Shown here piece by piece: positions 42,226 to 51,044 of a stretch of DNA of 64,000 bases. The notes below the pieces were generated by a model. It was given only the letters and a program-made list of their open reading frames with translations. It made no database searches and had not been told where the DNA came from. The DNA comes from JBGPEQ01 sp050180895. Lineage in GTDB: Bacteria; Pseudomonadota; Alphaproteobacteria; Dongiales; Dongiaceae. The position numbers and the translations under genes were made by a program. Location: assembly GCA_050180895.1 (NCBI GenBank), contig JBFXDS010000017.1:13627-77626 (forward strand). Reading direction: 5' to 3'. Position 1 is the first letter of the stretch; each line of letters starts with the position of its first letter.

Positions 42226-44289
42226 ATGCCGCGCGATCCCCGCTACGACATCCTCTTCGAGCCGGTGAAGATCGGCCCGAAGACCGCCAAGAACCGCTTC
42301 TACCAGGTGCCGCACTGCACCGGCATGGGCTCCGGCTACCCCCACACCCTGGCCGCGATGCGCGGCATGAAGGCGGCGGGCGGCTGGGCGGTGGTGAACA
42401 CCGAATACTGCTCGATCCACCCGACCTCCGACGACACGCCCTTCGCCCATTGCCGGCTGTGGAACGACGACGACGTGCGCGACCTGGCGCTGATGACGGA
42501 GGCGGTGCATGCGCATGGCGCGCTCGCCGGCTGTGAGCTGTGGCATGGCGGCCGCGTCACCATGAACCGCTACAGCCGGCAAGGCCTGCTGGCGCCGGGC
42601 GAGATCGCCTCCGCCTTCCTCGAGCCGGCGCAGGCGCGGCGCATGGACCGGCAGGACATCCGCGACCTGCTGCGCTGGCAGGGCGACGCGGCCCGGCGCG
42701 CAATAGCCGCCGGCTTCGACATCGTCTATGTCTATTGCGGCCACGCCTATCTGCCGATGCAGTTCCTCTCGCCGCTCACCAACGACCGCGGCGACGAATA
42801 TGGCGGCAGCCTAGAGAACCGGGCGCGGCTGCTGCGCGAGATGATCGAGGTGACGCGCGAGGCCGTCGACGGCAAGGCGGCGCTGGCCGTGCGGCTCAAT
42901 GTCGGCGAATTGGCGGGCTTCACCGATCTCGGCGCCGAGCGCGAGGTGCGCCAAGTCGTGGCCATGCTCGCGGAACTGCCGGACCTCTGGGACGTGCAGT
43001 ACGGCGACTACTATATCGACGCCCGCTCCTCCCGCTTCGCCCAGGAGGCGGCACAGGAGCCGTTCGTCACCTTCGTGAAGAAGGTCAGCAGCAAGCCGGT
43101 GGTCGGCGTCGGCCGCTTCACCTCGCCCGACACCATGGTGTCGCAGATCCGCCGCGGCATCCTCGACTTCATCGGCGCCGCCCGCCCCTCCATCGCCGAT
43201 CCGTTCCTGCCGAAGAAGATCGAGGAGGGCCGCATCGACGACATCCGCGAATGCATCGGCTGCAACATCTGCATCGCCTCCGACTACTTCGGCGTGCCCT
43301 TGCGCTGCACGCAGAACCCGACCATGGGCGAGGAGTGGCGGCGCGGCTGGCACCCGGAGATCATCGCGCCGAAATCCTCCGGCGACAGCGTGCTGGTGGT
43401 CGGCGCCGGGCCGGCCGGGCTCGAATGCGCGCGGGCATTAGGCCAGCGCGGCTACGAGGTGCACCTGGCTGAGGCGACGGCGGAGCTCGGCGGCCGCGTC
43501 ACGCGCGAAGCGCGCCTGCCGGGCCTGAGCGAATGGGCGCGCGTGCGCGACTGGCGCACCGGCCAGCTCGCCAAAATGGCCAACGTCTCCGCCTACCGCG
43601 GGAGCCGCATGACGGCCGCCGACATCCGCGAGTCCGGCTTCGCCCATGTCGTGCTCGCCACCGGCGCGTCCTGGCGCCGCGACGGCGCCGGCCGCAGCAG
43701 CTTCGCCGCGATCCCCGGCGCCGACGGGCCGCAGGTCTTCACGCCCGACGACCTGTTGGCGGGCCGCGAAATTCCCGGCCCGGTGCTCGTCCTCGACGAC
43801 GATCCCTATTACATGGGTGGGGTCGCCGCCGAAGAGCTGCGCCGGCGGGGGCAGTCCGTGATCCTGGTCACGCCCAACGGGCTGGTCTCCGAATGGACCG
43901 TGGGCAGCCAGGAGCAGCCCTACATCCAGGCGCGGCTCATCGAGGCCGGGGTCGAGATCATCGTCTCGCACCGGCTCGCGGCCATCGGCGATGGCGAGAT
44001 GGAACTGGCCTGCGCCTTCACCGGCCGCCCGCGGACCATTGCCGCGCGCTCCGTCCTTCTCGTCACCATCCGCCGGCCGGACGACGGGCTCTACCGCGAG
44101 CTGATGGCGGATCCCCAGGGCCTCGCCGCCGCCGGCATCAAATCGGTCGCGCGCATCGGCGACTGCCTCGTGCCCGGCACCATCGCCGCCGCCGTGCATG
44201 ACGGCCACCGCCACGCGCGCGAGTTCGACGCGCCGTCGCCCGCCGCGGTCCCGTTCCGCCGCGAGCGAATCGAGCTGACGTCGCTCTAG
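42226..44289 (+). CDS. Trimethylamine-dehydrogenase-like flavoprotein, copy 2
   Basis: A 687-residue paralogue of copy 1, starting MPRDPRYDILFEPVKIGPKT. It keeps the same elements: NTEYCSIHP (Tyr60 position), VYVYCGHAYLP and DARSSRF (triad), CIGCNICIASDYFGVPLRC (4Fe-4S), CTQNPTMGEEW and VLVVGAGPAGLECARAL. The residue before the C-terminal cage position is Asp-Tyr-Phe rather than Asn-Gly-Asn, so the pockets of the two copies differ. Both genes point the same way with a repeat between them, and a shared origin by tandem duplication is clear. Substrate is unknown; secondary or quaternary amines are the family default. Confidence 0.85.
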   Translation: MPRDPRYDILFEPVKIGPKTAKNRFYQVPHCTGMGSGYPHTLAAMRGMKAAGGWAVVNTEYCSIHPTSDDTPFAHCRLWNDDDVRDLALMTEAVHAHGALAGCELWHGGRVTMNRYSRQGLLAPGEIASAFLEPAQARRMDRQDIRDLLRWQGDAARRAIAAGFDIVYVYCGHAYLPMQFLSPLTNDRGDEYGGSLENRARLLREMIEVTREAVDGKAALAVRLNVGELAGFTDLGAEREVRQVVAMLAELPDLWDVQYGDYYIDARSSRFAQEAAQEPFVTFVKKVSSKPVVGVGRFTSPDTMVSQIRRGILDFIGAARPSIADPFLPKKIEEGRIDDIRECIGCNICIASDYFGVPLRCTQNPTMGEEWRRGWHPEIIAPKSSGDSVLVVGAGPAGLECARALGQRGYEVHLAEATAELGGRVTREARLPGLSEWARVRDWRTGQLAKMANVSAYRGSRMTAADIRESGFAHVVLATGASWRRDGAGRSSFAAIPGADGPQVFTPDDLLAGREIPGPVLVLDDDPYYMGGVAAEELRRRGQSVILVTPNGLVSEWTVGSQEQPYIQARLIEAGVEIIVSHRLAAIGDGEMELACAFTGRPRTIAARSVLLVTIRRPDDGLYRELMADPQGLAAAGIKSVARIGDCLVPGTIAAAVHDGHRHAREFDAPSPAAVPFRRERIELTSL

Positions 44290-44332
44290 AGCAACCTCCC
44301 GAAAACAGCTTGCATCGCCTGCACGAGGATGG

Positions 44333-44415
44333 TGCGTCCTTCGACAGGCTCAGGATGAGGGAGAGTCTTTGTGGCACAAAGAAAAACCCTCATCCTGAGC
44401 CTGTCGAAGGACGTA
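44333..44415. repeat. REPIN-like paired inverted repeat, family A, copy 4
   Basis: Arms TGCGTCCTTCGACAGGCTCA and complement, loop CTTTGTGGCACAAAGAAA. One arm end has ACGTACG where others have ACGCA. It separates the second TMADH-like gene from the convergent gshA. Confidence 0.88.
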
Positions 44416-44516
44416 CGACGCCGATCCCGCTCTCCTGGGCGACGTACGGTCTCGGTGAATCGCCGCGCCGGCCTGGCAAGCGGCGAGACGCCGGAAGCCG
44501 CTCCCGCCCGCTGCCC

Positions 44517-45881
44517 TCAGTAGGCGAATTCGTTGAACACCGGATCGACGCTGCCGTTCCAGCTGCTCTCGTAGAGCGCCAGCTTCTGCTCGGCCGGGCA
44601 GCGGCCGCTGTCGGCGATCTGGTCGAGGATGTCGAGGAAGCGGCTCTCGTCGCGTCCCTTCTTGTCGAGCACGGCGCGGCGCCGCAGGCCGTCGCGCGCG
44701 ATCGCCAGCGCGTCCTTGGCCAGCGCCTGCACCGGCCGGCCGCGGAACGTCGCCTTGAGCGCGGCGCGCGGCACGTCGGCGCGGAGCTGCTCGCGCTCGG
44801 CCATGCTCCAGCCCTTGCACAGCTCCCAGGCGTCGTCGAGCGACTGCTGATCATAGAGCAGCCCGACCCACAGCGCGGGCAGCGCGCACAGCCGCTGCCA
44901 CGGCCCGCTGTCGGCGCCGCGCATCTCCAGGAAGCGCTTCAGCCGCACCTCCGGGAACGCGGTCGTCAGGTGGTCGGCCCAGTCGCCGATGCCCGGCCTC
45001 TCGCCCGGCAGCGCCGGCAGCTTGCCCTGCAGGAAGTCGCGGAAGGACTGGCCGCTGGCGTCGACGTACTTGCCGTCGCGGTAGACGAAGTACATGGGCA
45101 CGTCGAGCATCCAGTCGACATAGCGCTCGAAGCCGTAGCCCGCCTCGAAGACGAAGGGCAGCATGCCGCAGCGGTCGGGATCGGTGTCGGTCCAGATGTT
45201 GCTGCGGTAGCTCATGAAGCCGTTGGGTTTGCCTTCCGTGAACGGCGAATCGGCGAAGAGCGCGGTCGCCACCGGCTGCAGCGCCAGTCCGACGCGCATC
45301 TTCTTCACCATGTCCGCCTCGTCGGCGAAGTCGAGATTCACCTGCACCGTGCAGGTGCGGATCATCATGTCGATGCCGAGCTTGCCCTTCTTCGGCATGT
45401 ACTCGCGCATGATCTTGTAGCGGCCCTTCGGCATCCACGGCGTGTCCGCGCGCGACCATTTGGGGTTGAAGCCCATGCCGAGCATGCCGATGCCGAGCTC
45501 GGCGCCCACCTGCTTCACCTGGTCGAGATGCGCGTTCACCTCGCTGCAGGTGTCGTGCAGGGTTTCGAGCGGACTACCCGACAGCTCGAACTGCCCGCCG
45601 GGCTCCAGCGTGATGCTGCAGGCGTCCTTGCCGAGCGCGATCGGGTTGCCGTTCTCCAGCACCGGCGTCCAGCCGAACCGCGTCATGCCCTCGAGCACGG
45701 CGCGGATGCCGGCCGCCCCGTCGTAGGGCAGCGTGCGCAGATCCTTCAGGTTGAAGGCGAACTTCTCGTGCTCGGTGCCGATGCGCCAATCGGCGCGCGG
45801 CTTGCAGCCGGCGGCCAGATAGTCGACAAGCTGACGCTTGTCCGTGATGGGCTCGCCGCGCGACTTCGGAGGCGCTGACAT
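44517..45881 (-). CDS. gshA: Glutamate-cysteine ligase (EgtA/GCS2-type)
   Basis: A 454-residue enzyme for the first step of glutathione synthesis, in the form common to alphaproteobacteria and plants. Motifs are IGTEHEKFAFNLKDLRTLPY, EGMTRFGWTPVLENGNPIAL, SITLEPGGQFELSGSPLETL (ATP and glutamate sites), GFNPKWSRADTPWMPKGRYK and YGFERYVDWMLDVPMYF. The protein is cytoplasmic. It follows rsmE by 27 bases on the same strand, suggesting one transcript, a common order in alphaproteobacteria. Confidence 0.96.
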   Translation of the reverse strand: MSAPPKSRGEPITDKRQLVDYLAAGCKPRADWRIGTEHEKFAFNLKDLRTLPYDGAAGIRAVLEGMTRFGWTPVLENGNPIALGKDACSITLEPGGQFELSGSPLETLHDTCSEVNAHLDQVKQVGAELGIGMLGMGFNPKWSRADTPWMPKGRYKIMREYMPKKGKLGIDMMIRTCTVQVNLDFADEADMVKKMRVGLALQPVATALFADSPFTEGKPNGFMSYRSNIWTDTDPDRCGMLPFVFEAGYGFERYVDWMLDVPMYFVYRDGKYVDASGQSFRDFLQGKLPALPGERPGIGDWADHLTTAFPEVRLKRFLEMRGADSGPWQRLCALPALWVGLLYDQQSLDDAWELCKGWSMAEREQLRADVPRAALKATFRGRPVQALAKDALAIARDGLRRRAVLDKKGRDESRFLDILDQIADSGRCPAEQKLALYESSWNGSVDPVFNEFAY

Positions 45882-45907
45882 CGGTAGATCGACCCAGACT
45901 GATGCTG

Positions 45908-46693
45908 CTATTCGGATGCGCGATGCGGCGGACGCTGCCGGCCATCCCCGAGGATCGCCTGCCAGCAGGCGAGCGCCGCCAGTGCCGCCGTGTCGGCCCG
46001 CAAGATGCGAGGCCCCAGGCCGACGGGCATAACAAACGGAAGTTTCCTCAGGGCGTCAAGCTCGGAACGCGCAAAGCCCCCCTCCGGCCCGGTCATGACG
46101 GCCCAGGGGACGCCGGCATCTCGGCTCGGCTCGAGCAGCACCTCGGCGATCGGCCGGGCGTCGCCGGCTTCGGCGCACAGCAGCAGGCGGCGCTGCGGCG
46201 GCCACGCCTCCAGCAGTTTCTTCAAGGAAACCGTCGGCCGGATCTCCGGCACCGTCAGCCGCTCGCACTGCTCGGCCGCCTCGATCGCGATCGCGCGCAG
46301 CCGCTCGGCGTTCACGCGGTCGACCGCGGTATGCTGCGTGGTCACCGGCTGCAGCGCCGCGACGCCGAGCTCGGTCGCCTTCTCGGCCAACCTGTCGCTC
46401 GCGCTGCGCTTGATCGGCGCGGCGACGAGCCAGAGATCCGGCGCCGACTCCTGCGGCCGCAGCATGTCCTCGACGATCAGCCCGGCGCGGCTCTTCGCCG
46501 ACCGGAGAATCCGCGCCGACCATTCGCCGTCGCGCCCGTTGAACAGGCGCAGGGCGGCATCGGGCCCGAGCCGCAGCACGTTGCGCAGATAGTGGGCGCG
46601 GCCGTCGTCGATCTCGAACTGCGCGGCCGGCGCCAGGTCCTGCGCGACGAACAGCCGCGGCGCGGCCGCGGCGGAACCGGCGCAGCCGCTCAT
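45908..46693 (-). CDS. rsmE: 16S rRNA (uracil(1498)-N(3))-methyltransferase
   Basis: A 261-residue SPOUT-fold methyltransferase. The PUA-like N-terminus carries PRLFVAQDLAPAA and HYLRNVLRLGPDAALRLFNG; the knot domain has KATELGVAALQPVTTQHTAV, the SAM-binding VMTGPEGGFARSELDAL and VGLGPRILRADTAALAALAC. It methylates U1498 in the 30S decoding region. It is upstream of gshA and divergent from a small basic protein gene. Confidence 0.96.
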   Translation of the reverse strand: MSGCAGSAAAAPRLFVAQDLAPAAQFEIDDGRAHYLRNVLRLGPDAALRLFNGRDGEWSARILRSAKSRAGLIVEDMLRPQESAPDLWLVAAPIKRSASDRLAEKATELGVAALQPVTTQHTAVDRVNAERLRAIAIEAAEQCERLTVPEIRPTVSLKKLLEAWPPQRRLLLCAEAGDARPIAEVLLEPSRDAGVPWAVMTGPEGGFARSELDALRKLPFVMPVGLGPRILRADTAALAALACWQAILGDGRQRPPHRASE

Positions 46694-46732
46694 CGTTTTT
46701 CAGCAGGACGAGTGCAAATGCAGGAGCGAGCC

Positions 46733-47239
46733 ATGGCAACGACGAAGCAGAGGACGGCCGCCAAGCGCAACGTCCGGAAAGCCCAGGCGGCGTGGCAATC
46801 CATGTCCCGCACGGCCCGGTCGCGGGCGCAGCCGGAAGGCCGCAGCCGGCGCAAGCCCGGGTCGACGGGCGGCGGACAGTACTATCACATCGAGGTGCGG
46901 CCGAAAGATCAGTTCGTCGCCTTCCGCACCCACGACATCGGCGAGGCGGGTCACCTGCAGCGCGTCGCCGGCAAGCGCGAGAGCGGCTCGTGGGACGATC
47001 AGAAATGGCTGGTCAGCAAGGCGGACGCGCATGTGGAGGACGGCCGCCTGGTCGCCGACACGCCCGACGTCGCGAAGGTGCTGGAGACGATCGGACCGGC
47101 GCGTCAACTGGAGGCGGACCGCTTTCAGGGCCATCCCCGACCCAACGTCCCCGAACGCGAGAAGCCGACGCCGGCGCAGAAGCGGGCGCGCGCGGCGAAC
47201 ATCCGCAAGGCCCAGGCCAAGCGCCGCCCTGCCGACTGA
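46733..47239 (+). CDS. Small basic protein of unknown family
   Basis: A 168-residue, strongly basic protein whose ATG follows AGGAGCGAGCC. The first 50 residues and the last 40 are Lys/Arg/Ala-rich and likely disordered (KQRTAAKRNVRKAQAAWQSM, KRARAANIRKAQAKRRPAD). The middle (YYHIEVRPKDQFVAFRTHDI, then GEAGHLQRVAGKRESGSWDD and QKWLVSKADAHVEDGRLV) is a compact beta-rich segment. The repeated pair RKAQA at both ends suggests nucleic-acid contact. I do not recognise a named domain. Confidence 0.6.
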   Translation: MATTKQRTAAKRNVRKAQAAWQSMSRTARSRAQPEGRSRRKPGSTGGGQYYHIEVRPKDQFVAFRTHDIGEAGHLQRVAGKRESGSWDDQKWLVSKADAHVEDGRLVADTPDVAKVLETIGPARQLEADRFQGHPRPNVPEREKPTPAQKRARAANIRKAQAKRRPAD

Positions 47240-47253
47240 CGTGCGGTGATTTT

Positions 47254-47340
47254 GTAGGGGCGAGCGGCGCTCGCCCTTGTTCATGCAGGACTCCGACGGT
47301 CGCGGCAGCGGAATGACGGGCGAGCGCCGCTCGCCCCTAC
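47254..47340. repeat. REPIN-like inverted pair, family C, copy 1
   Basis: The arms are GTAGGGGCGAGCGGCGCTCG and its complement ending CGCTCGCCCCTAC. Other copies of the family at 58386 and 62582 use GTAGGGGCGACCGGCAGGTC. Confidence 0.85.
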
Positions 47341-47399
47341 GATGCGCCCTCGTCGTCCCCGGGTGCAATCGCCGCCAGGACTTGGCAGAATTGGCGCCG

Positions 47400-48374
47400 A
47401 TGACGCACTCCAGCGAGACCGGCATCGGCGAACGGGCGGCGGCGGCCTCCGACATCCGGACCTGGCTCGACCGCTATCTGCCGGCCGCCGCGCGGCCCTA
47501 TGCGCGGCTGATGCGCCTCGACCGGCCGATCGGCACCTGGCTGCTGCTGTTCCCGTGCTGGTGGGGCCTGTTCCTGGCCCTCGATCCGGCTGGCGTCGCT
47601 GTCGCGGTCCGGGAGCCGGCAGCGGCTTGGCCGATCCTGGCGTTCGTGCTCCTCTTCGCCGTCGGCGCCGTGGTCATGCGCGGCGCCGGCTGCACCTACA
47701 ACGACATCGTCGACCGCGATGTCGACGCCCGCGTGGCGCGCACGGCGCTGCGGCCGATCCCGAGCGGCCAGGTGAGTCTCCGCCAGGCCATCCTGTTCCT
47801 GATCGCTCAGCTGCTCCTCGGCCTCCTCATCCTGCTCGCCTTCAACCGCTTCATGATTCTGCTGGGTATGCTCTCGCTGGTACTTGTCTTCACCTATCCG
47901 CTGATGAAGCGCGTGACCTATTGGCCGCAGGCCTTCCTCGGCCTCACCTTCAACTGGGGCGCGCTGATGGGCTGGGCTGCGGCGACGGGCGGCATCGGCG
48001 CGCCGGCCCTGGCGCTCTATGCCGCCGGCATCGCCTGGACGCTGCATTACGACACGATCTACGCGCATCAGGACAAGGAGGACGATGCCCTCGTCGGGGT
48101 CAAGTCGACGGCGCTGCGGCTCGGCGACCGGACCAAGCCCTGGCTCGTCGGCTTCAGCATCGCCGCGGTGGGGCTGTTCGAGCTGGCCGTGGCGCTCGCC
48201 GGCCTCGGCTGGCCGGCCATGCTGGCCGTCGCCTGCGTCGCCCTGCATCTGACCTGGCAGATCATCGCCGTCGATCTCGACGATCCCGCCGACTGCCTCG
48301 CCAAGTTCCGCGCCAACCGTTGGATCGGCTGGCTCCTGCTGGCCGGCATCCTCGGCGGTCAGATCGTGCCGTGA
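47400..48374 (+). CDS. ubiA: 4-hydroxybenzoate polyprenyltransferase
   Basis: A 324-residue inner-membrane enzyme of ubiquinone synthesis that attaches the polyprenyl chain to 4-hydroxybenzoate. The two Asp-rich motifs are NDIVDRDVDARVARTALRP and YDTIYAHQDKEDDALVGVKS, and eight hydrophobic helices surround them. LRLDRPIGTWLLLFPCWWGL at the N-terminus is typical of UbiA. The stop overlaps the GTG start of the methyltransferase by three bases, so both are translationally coupled. ubiD lies in the same window at 56858 but not in this operon. Confidence 0.95.
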   Translation: MTHSSETGIGERAAAASDIRTWLDRYLPAAARPYARLMRLDRPIGTWLLLFPCWWGLFLALDPAGVAVAVREPAAAWPILAFVLLFAVGAVVMRGAGCTYNDIVDRDVDARVARTALRPIPSGQVSLRQAILFLIAQLLLGLLILLAFNRFMILLGMLSLVLVFTYPLMKRVTYWPQAFLGLTFNWGALMGWAAATGGIGAPALALYAAGIAWTLHYDTIYAHQDKEDDALVGVKSTALRLGDRTKPWLVGFSIAAVGLFELAVALAGLGWPAMLAVACVALHLTWQIIAVDLDDPADCLAKFRANRWIGWLLLAGILGGQIVP

Positions 48375-49021
48375 GCGATCCCCGCGCCGCGTTCGTCCGC
48401 GGGCAGACCGTGCTCGCGACCGCCGCGCTGGTTCCTGAGATCCGCCTCCATCTGGCGACCGAGGTGACGCCGCTGTGGCGCGCGACCGAGGCGGTGCTGG
48501 CCGCGCGCGACGTGCCGCCGCCCTACTGGGCCTTCGCCTGGCCGGGCGGGCAGGCGCTGGCGCGCTATGTCCTCGATCATCCCGAGGTCGTGCGCGGCAA
48601 GCGCGTCCTCGATTTCGCTGCCGGCAGCGGCCTCGCCGCCATTGCGGCGGCGCGGGCCCGGGCCGCCGACGTCACCGCCGCCGACACCGATGCCCATGCC
48701 GCCGCCGCCATCGCCCTCAACGCCGCGGCCAACGCGGCGGCGATCGGCATCCTGACCGCCGACCCGATCGGCCGTCCCTCGGCCTGGGACGTGGTCCTGG
48801 CCGGCGATGTCTGCTACGAACAACCGATGGCCGACCGCACGCTGGCCTGGCTGCGGATGCTGGCGGCGGAGGGCACGGATGTGCTGCTCGGCGACCCCGG
48901 CCGCACCTACCGCCCGCAGGACGGGCTCGCGGAACTGGCGCGCTATCAGGTGCCGACCAGCCTCGAGCTGGAGACCCGCACATTGTGCGACACCACGGTC
49001 TGGCGGTTGCTGCCGCAATGA
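48371..49021 (+). CDS. Class I methyltransferase of the nicotinamide-N-methyltransferase-like/EtfB-lysine type
   Basis: A 216-residue protein. The start is the GTG inside the ubiA stop (GTGA overlap). Motifs are YWAFAWPGGQALARYVLDHP, the SAM loop VLDFAAGSGLAAIAAARA and the DxxY-like VVLAGDVCYEQP, which together mark the METTL20/EtfBKMT branch that modifies lysines of electron-transfer flavoprotein beta; this is inferred from pattern only. Its TGA overlaps a MOSC-gene ATG at 49018. Confidence 0.8.
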   Translation: MSDPRAAFVRGQTVLATAALVPEIRLHLATEVTPLWRATEAVLAARDVPPPYWAFAWPGGQALARYVLDHPEVVRGKRVLDFAAGSGLAAIAAARARAADVTAADTDAHAAAAIALNAAANAAAIGILTADPIGRPSAWDVVLAGDVCYEQPMADRTLAWLRMLAAEGTDVLLGDPGRTYRPQDGLAELARYQVPTSLELETRTLCDTTVWRLLPQ

Positions 49022-49038
49022 ATGTGAGGGAGCGAATC

Positions 49039-49791
49039 ATGGCGAATGCGTCGCGGCTTGTCGGCCGGATCGCGGAGATCTGGCGCTATCCCGTGCAGTC
49101 GATGCAAGGCGAACGACTCGACACGGCTGAGATCGCGGCGAACGGCGTCGTCGGCGACCGCGCCTACGGCATCGTCGATCCCGATGTCGGCATGGTCGTG
49201 TCGTCCGCCCAGGGCCGGCGCAAGTGGCGCGGCATCGTCACCCTCGCCGCCCGCTACGCCGCCGCGCCGGGGAGGAACGGAACCGCCGCCCCGATCGAGA
49301 TCCTGCTGCCCGACGGCACGGCGCTCACGAACGATCGCGCGGACATCGACTCTCGTCTGACCGACGCGCTCGGCGCGCCCGTGCATCTGGCCGACAAGGC
49401 CGCGGAGCATGCGCGCTCCGAGTATGGCCATGCGCCGCTGCACCTGTTGACCACGGCGAGTTTACAGCAATTCGCCGAGCACCACCCGGAGGGACGGTTC
49501 GCCCCGGCGCGCTTTCGCCCCAATCTGCTCATCGACATGGGCGAGGAGAAGGGATTTGCCGAGCAGGGCTGGATGGAGCGCCGCTTCCGCCTCGGCGGCG
49601 GCGTCGAGATCGCGGTCACCGAGCATTGCAAGCGCTGCGTCATGACCACCCTGCCGCAGGGCGACCTGCCGATGGACCCGGTGATCCTGCACACGACCAG
49701 CATGCACAACCAGACCCGCGCCGGAATCTACGCCGCGGTGCTGACGCCGGGCGAGGTGCGCGTCGGCGATCCCGTGCATGCGATCGGATGA
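49039..49791 (+). CDS. MOSC-domain protein
   Basis: A 250-residue protein with an MOSC N-terminal beta-barrel (RIAEIWRYPVQSMQGERLDT then VVGDRAYGIVD) and an MOSC domain (RFRPNLLIDMGEEKGFAEQG, EHCKRCVMTTLPQGD with the conserved Cys). Such proteins are linked to molybdenum cofactor sulfuration or to Mo-dependent reductases such as YiiM/mARC. I chose the ATG with GAGGGAG upstream; an ATG at 49018 overlaps the preceding stop. The gene ends the ubiA-methyltransferase-MOSC unit. Confidence 0.88.
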   Translation: MANASRLVGRIAEIWRYPVQSMQGERLDTAEIAANGVVGDRAYGIVDPDVGMVVSSAQGRRKWRGIVTLAARYAAAPGRNGTAAPIEILLPDGTALTNDRADIDSRLTDALGAPVHLADKAAEHARSEYGHAPLHLLTTASLQQFAEHHPEGRFAPARFRPNLLIDMGEEKGFAEQGWMERRFRLGGGVEIAVTEHCKRCVMTTLPQGDLPMDPVILHTTSMHNQTRAGIYAAVLTPGEVRVGDPVHAIG

Positions 49792-49828
49792 GGTCGGTGA
49801 CGCGCGCATCTCCAATGCGCATGACCAC

Positions 49829-49913
49829 CCTGCGTCCTTCGACAAGCTCAGGATGAGGGCGAATCTTGGTGGCACGAGAACTATCCCTCATCCTGAGCCT
49901 GTCGAAGGACGCA
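49829..49913. repeat. REPIN-like paired inverted repeat, family A, copy 5
   Basis: Arms TGCGTCCTTCGACAAGCTCA and a complement, with loop CTTGGTGGCACGAGAACT. It lies between the MOSC gene and the kinase gene. Confidence 0.88.
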
Positions 49914-49959
49914 GGATGCAGATCCCAGCCTCCCGAGGAATCGTGCAGGAATATCTTCT

Positions 49960-51018
49960 TTGCCGACCGATTCGCCAATGACTCCCCCGCATGATGCCGC
50001 CGCGCCGGAACCGCCACCCGAACTGGCGGCGGCGCTGTCGCGGCTGAACCTCGTCTCGGCGGGCGAGCGGCCGCGCTTCACGCCACTGCCGGGCGGCGTG
50101 TCGTCGGACATCTGGCGGGTCGATCTGGCGAGCGGCCCGCTCTGCGTCAAGCGCGCCCTGCCCAAGCTGAAGGTCGCCGCCGAGTGGCGCGCGCCTGTCG
50201 AGCGCAACGCCTATGAGGTCGCCTGGATGGAGACCGCCGGCCGCATCCTGCCGGGCAGCGCGCCGCGCATCCGCGGCCACGACTCCGCCGCCGGCCTGTT
50301 CGCCATGGAGTTCCTCGATCCCGCGCTATACCGGCTGTGGAAGACCGAGCTCCGCGACGGCCGTGCCGACCCCGGCTTCGCCGCCGCGGTCGGCCGCAGC
50401 CTCGCCGCCATCCACGCCGGGACCGCCGACGACCCGGCCGTGGCCAGCCGCTTCGCCACCGACGCGATCTTCCACGCCATCCGCCTCGAGCCCTACCTGG
50501 AGGCGACAGCGCGCGCCCACCCGGACCATGCCGCCGCGCTGGCCGCCCTGGTCGCCGTCACCGCGCAGACCAAGCGGACATTGGTCCATGGCGACGTCAG
50601 CCCGAAGAACATCCTGGTCGGGCCGGGCGGCCCGGTCTTCCTCGATGCCGAGTGCGCCTGGTACGGCGATCCCGCCTTCGATTTTGCATTCTGTCTTAAT
50701 CACTTGCTGCTTAAATGCCTGTGGCGTCCGCAAGCCGCTGCCCGCTTCCTCGATTGCTTCGGCGCGCTGGTCGCGTCCTACTGCGCCGGCGTCGCCTGGG
50801 AGGCGCCGGCCGCCCTTGAGCGCCGGGCGGCCCGCCTGCTGCCGGGCCTGCTGCTGGCGCGCATCGACGGAAAGTCGCCGGTCGAGTACATAGCGGCCGA
50901 AGCGGACAAGACGATGGTGCGCAAGACGGCAGGATGGTTGCTGGCCAAACCCGTCGAGCGGCTCGCGGCCGTTGCCGATTCGTGGCGCAAGGCCCTGGCG
51001 GGAACGAAACTGGGTTAA
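49960..51018 (+). CDS. APH-fold phosphotransferase paired with enolase paralogue
   Basis: A roughly 350-residue kinase of the aminoglycoside/choline kinase fold. Lys in LCVKRALPKL and ERNAYEVAWMETA give the N-lobe; the catalytic loop is LVHGDVSPKNILVGPGGP with the metal Asp in VFLDAECAWYGDPAFDFAF. The start is set at TTG 49960 (AGGA nine bases before), or at ATG 49978. The enolase paralogue begins 26 bases after its stop, and no other gene shares the strand closely, so the two probably act in one pathway. Confidence 0.82.
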   Translation: MPTDSPMTPPHDAAAPEPPPELAAALSRLNLVSAGERPRFTPLPGGVSSDIWRVDLASGPLCVKRALPKLKVAAEWRAPVERNAYEVAWMETAGRILPGSAPRIRGHDSAAGLFAMEFLDPALYRLWKTELRDGRADPGFAAAVGRSLAAIHAGTADDPAVASRFATDAIFHAIRLEPYLEATARAHPDHAAALAALVAVTAQTKRTLVHGDVSPKNILVGPGGPVFLDAECAWYGDPAFDFAFCLNHLLLKCLWRPQAAARFLDCFGALVASYCAGVAWEAPAALERRAARLLPGLLLARIDGKSPVEYIAAEADKTMVRKTAGWLLAKPVERLAAVADSWRKALAGTKLG

Positions 51019-51044
51019 CGCGCAAGAACAACGAGCAAGACCAG

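Noticed and set aside
45902..46732. N-terminal extension of the small basic protein through the rsmE region
   Set aside because: The extension is antisense to rsmE; the ATG at 46733 has a good ribosome site and the basic protein begins there.
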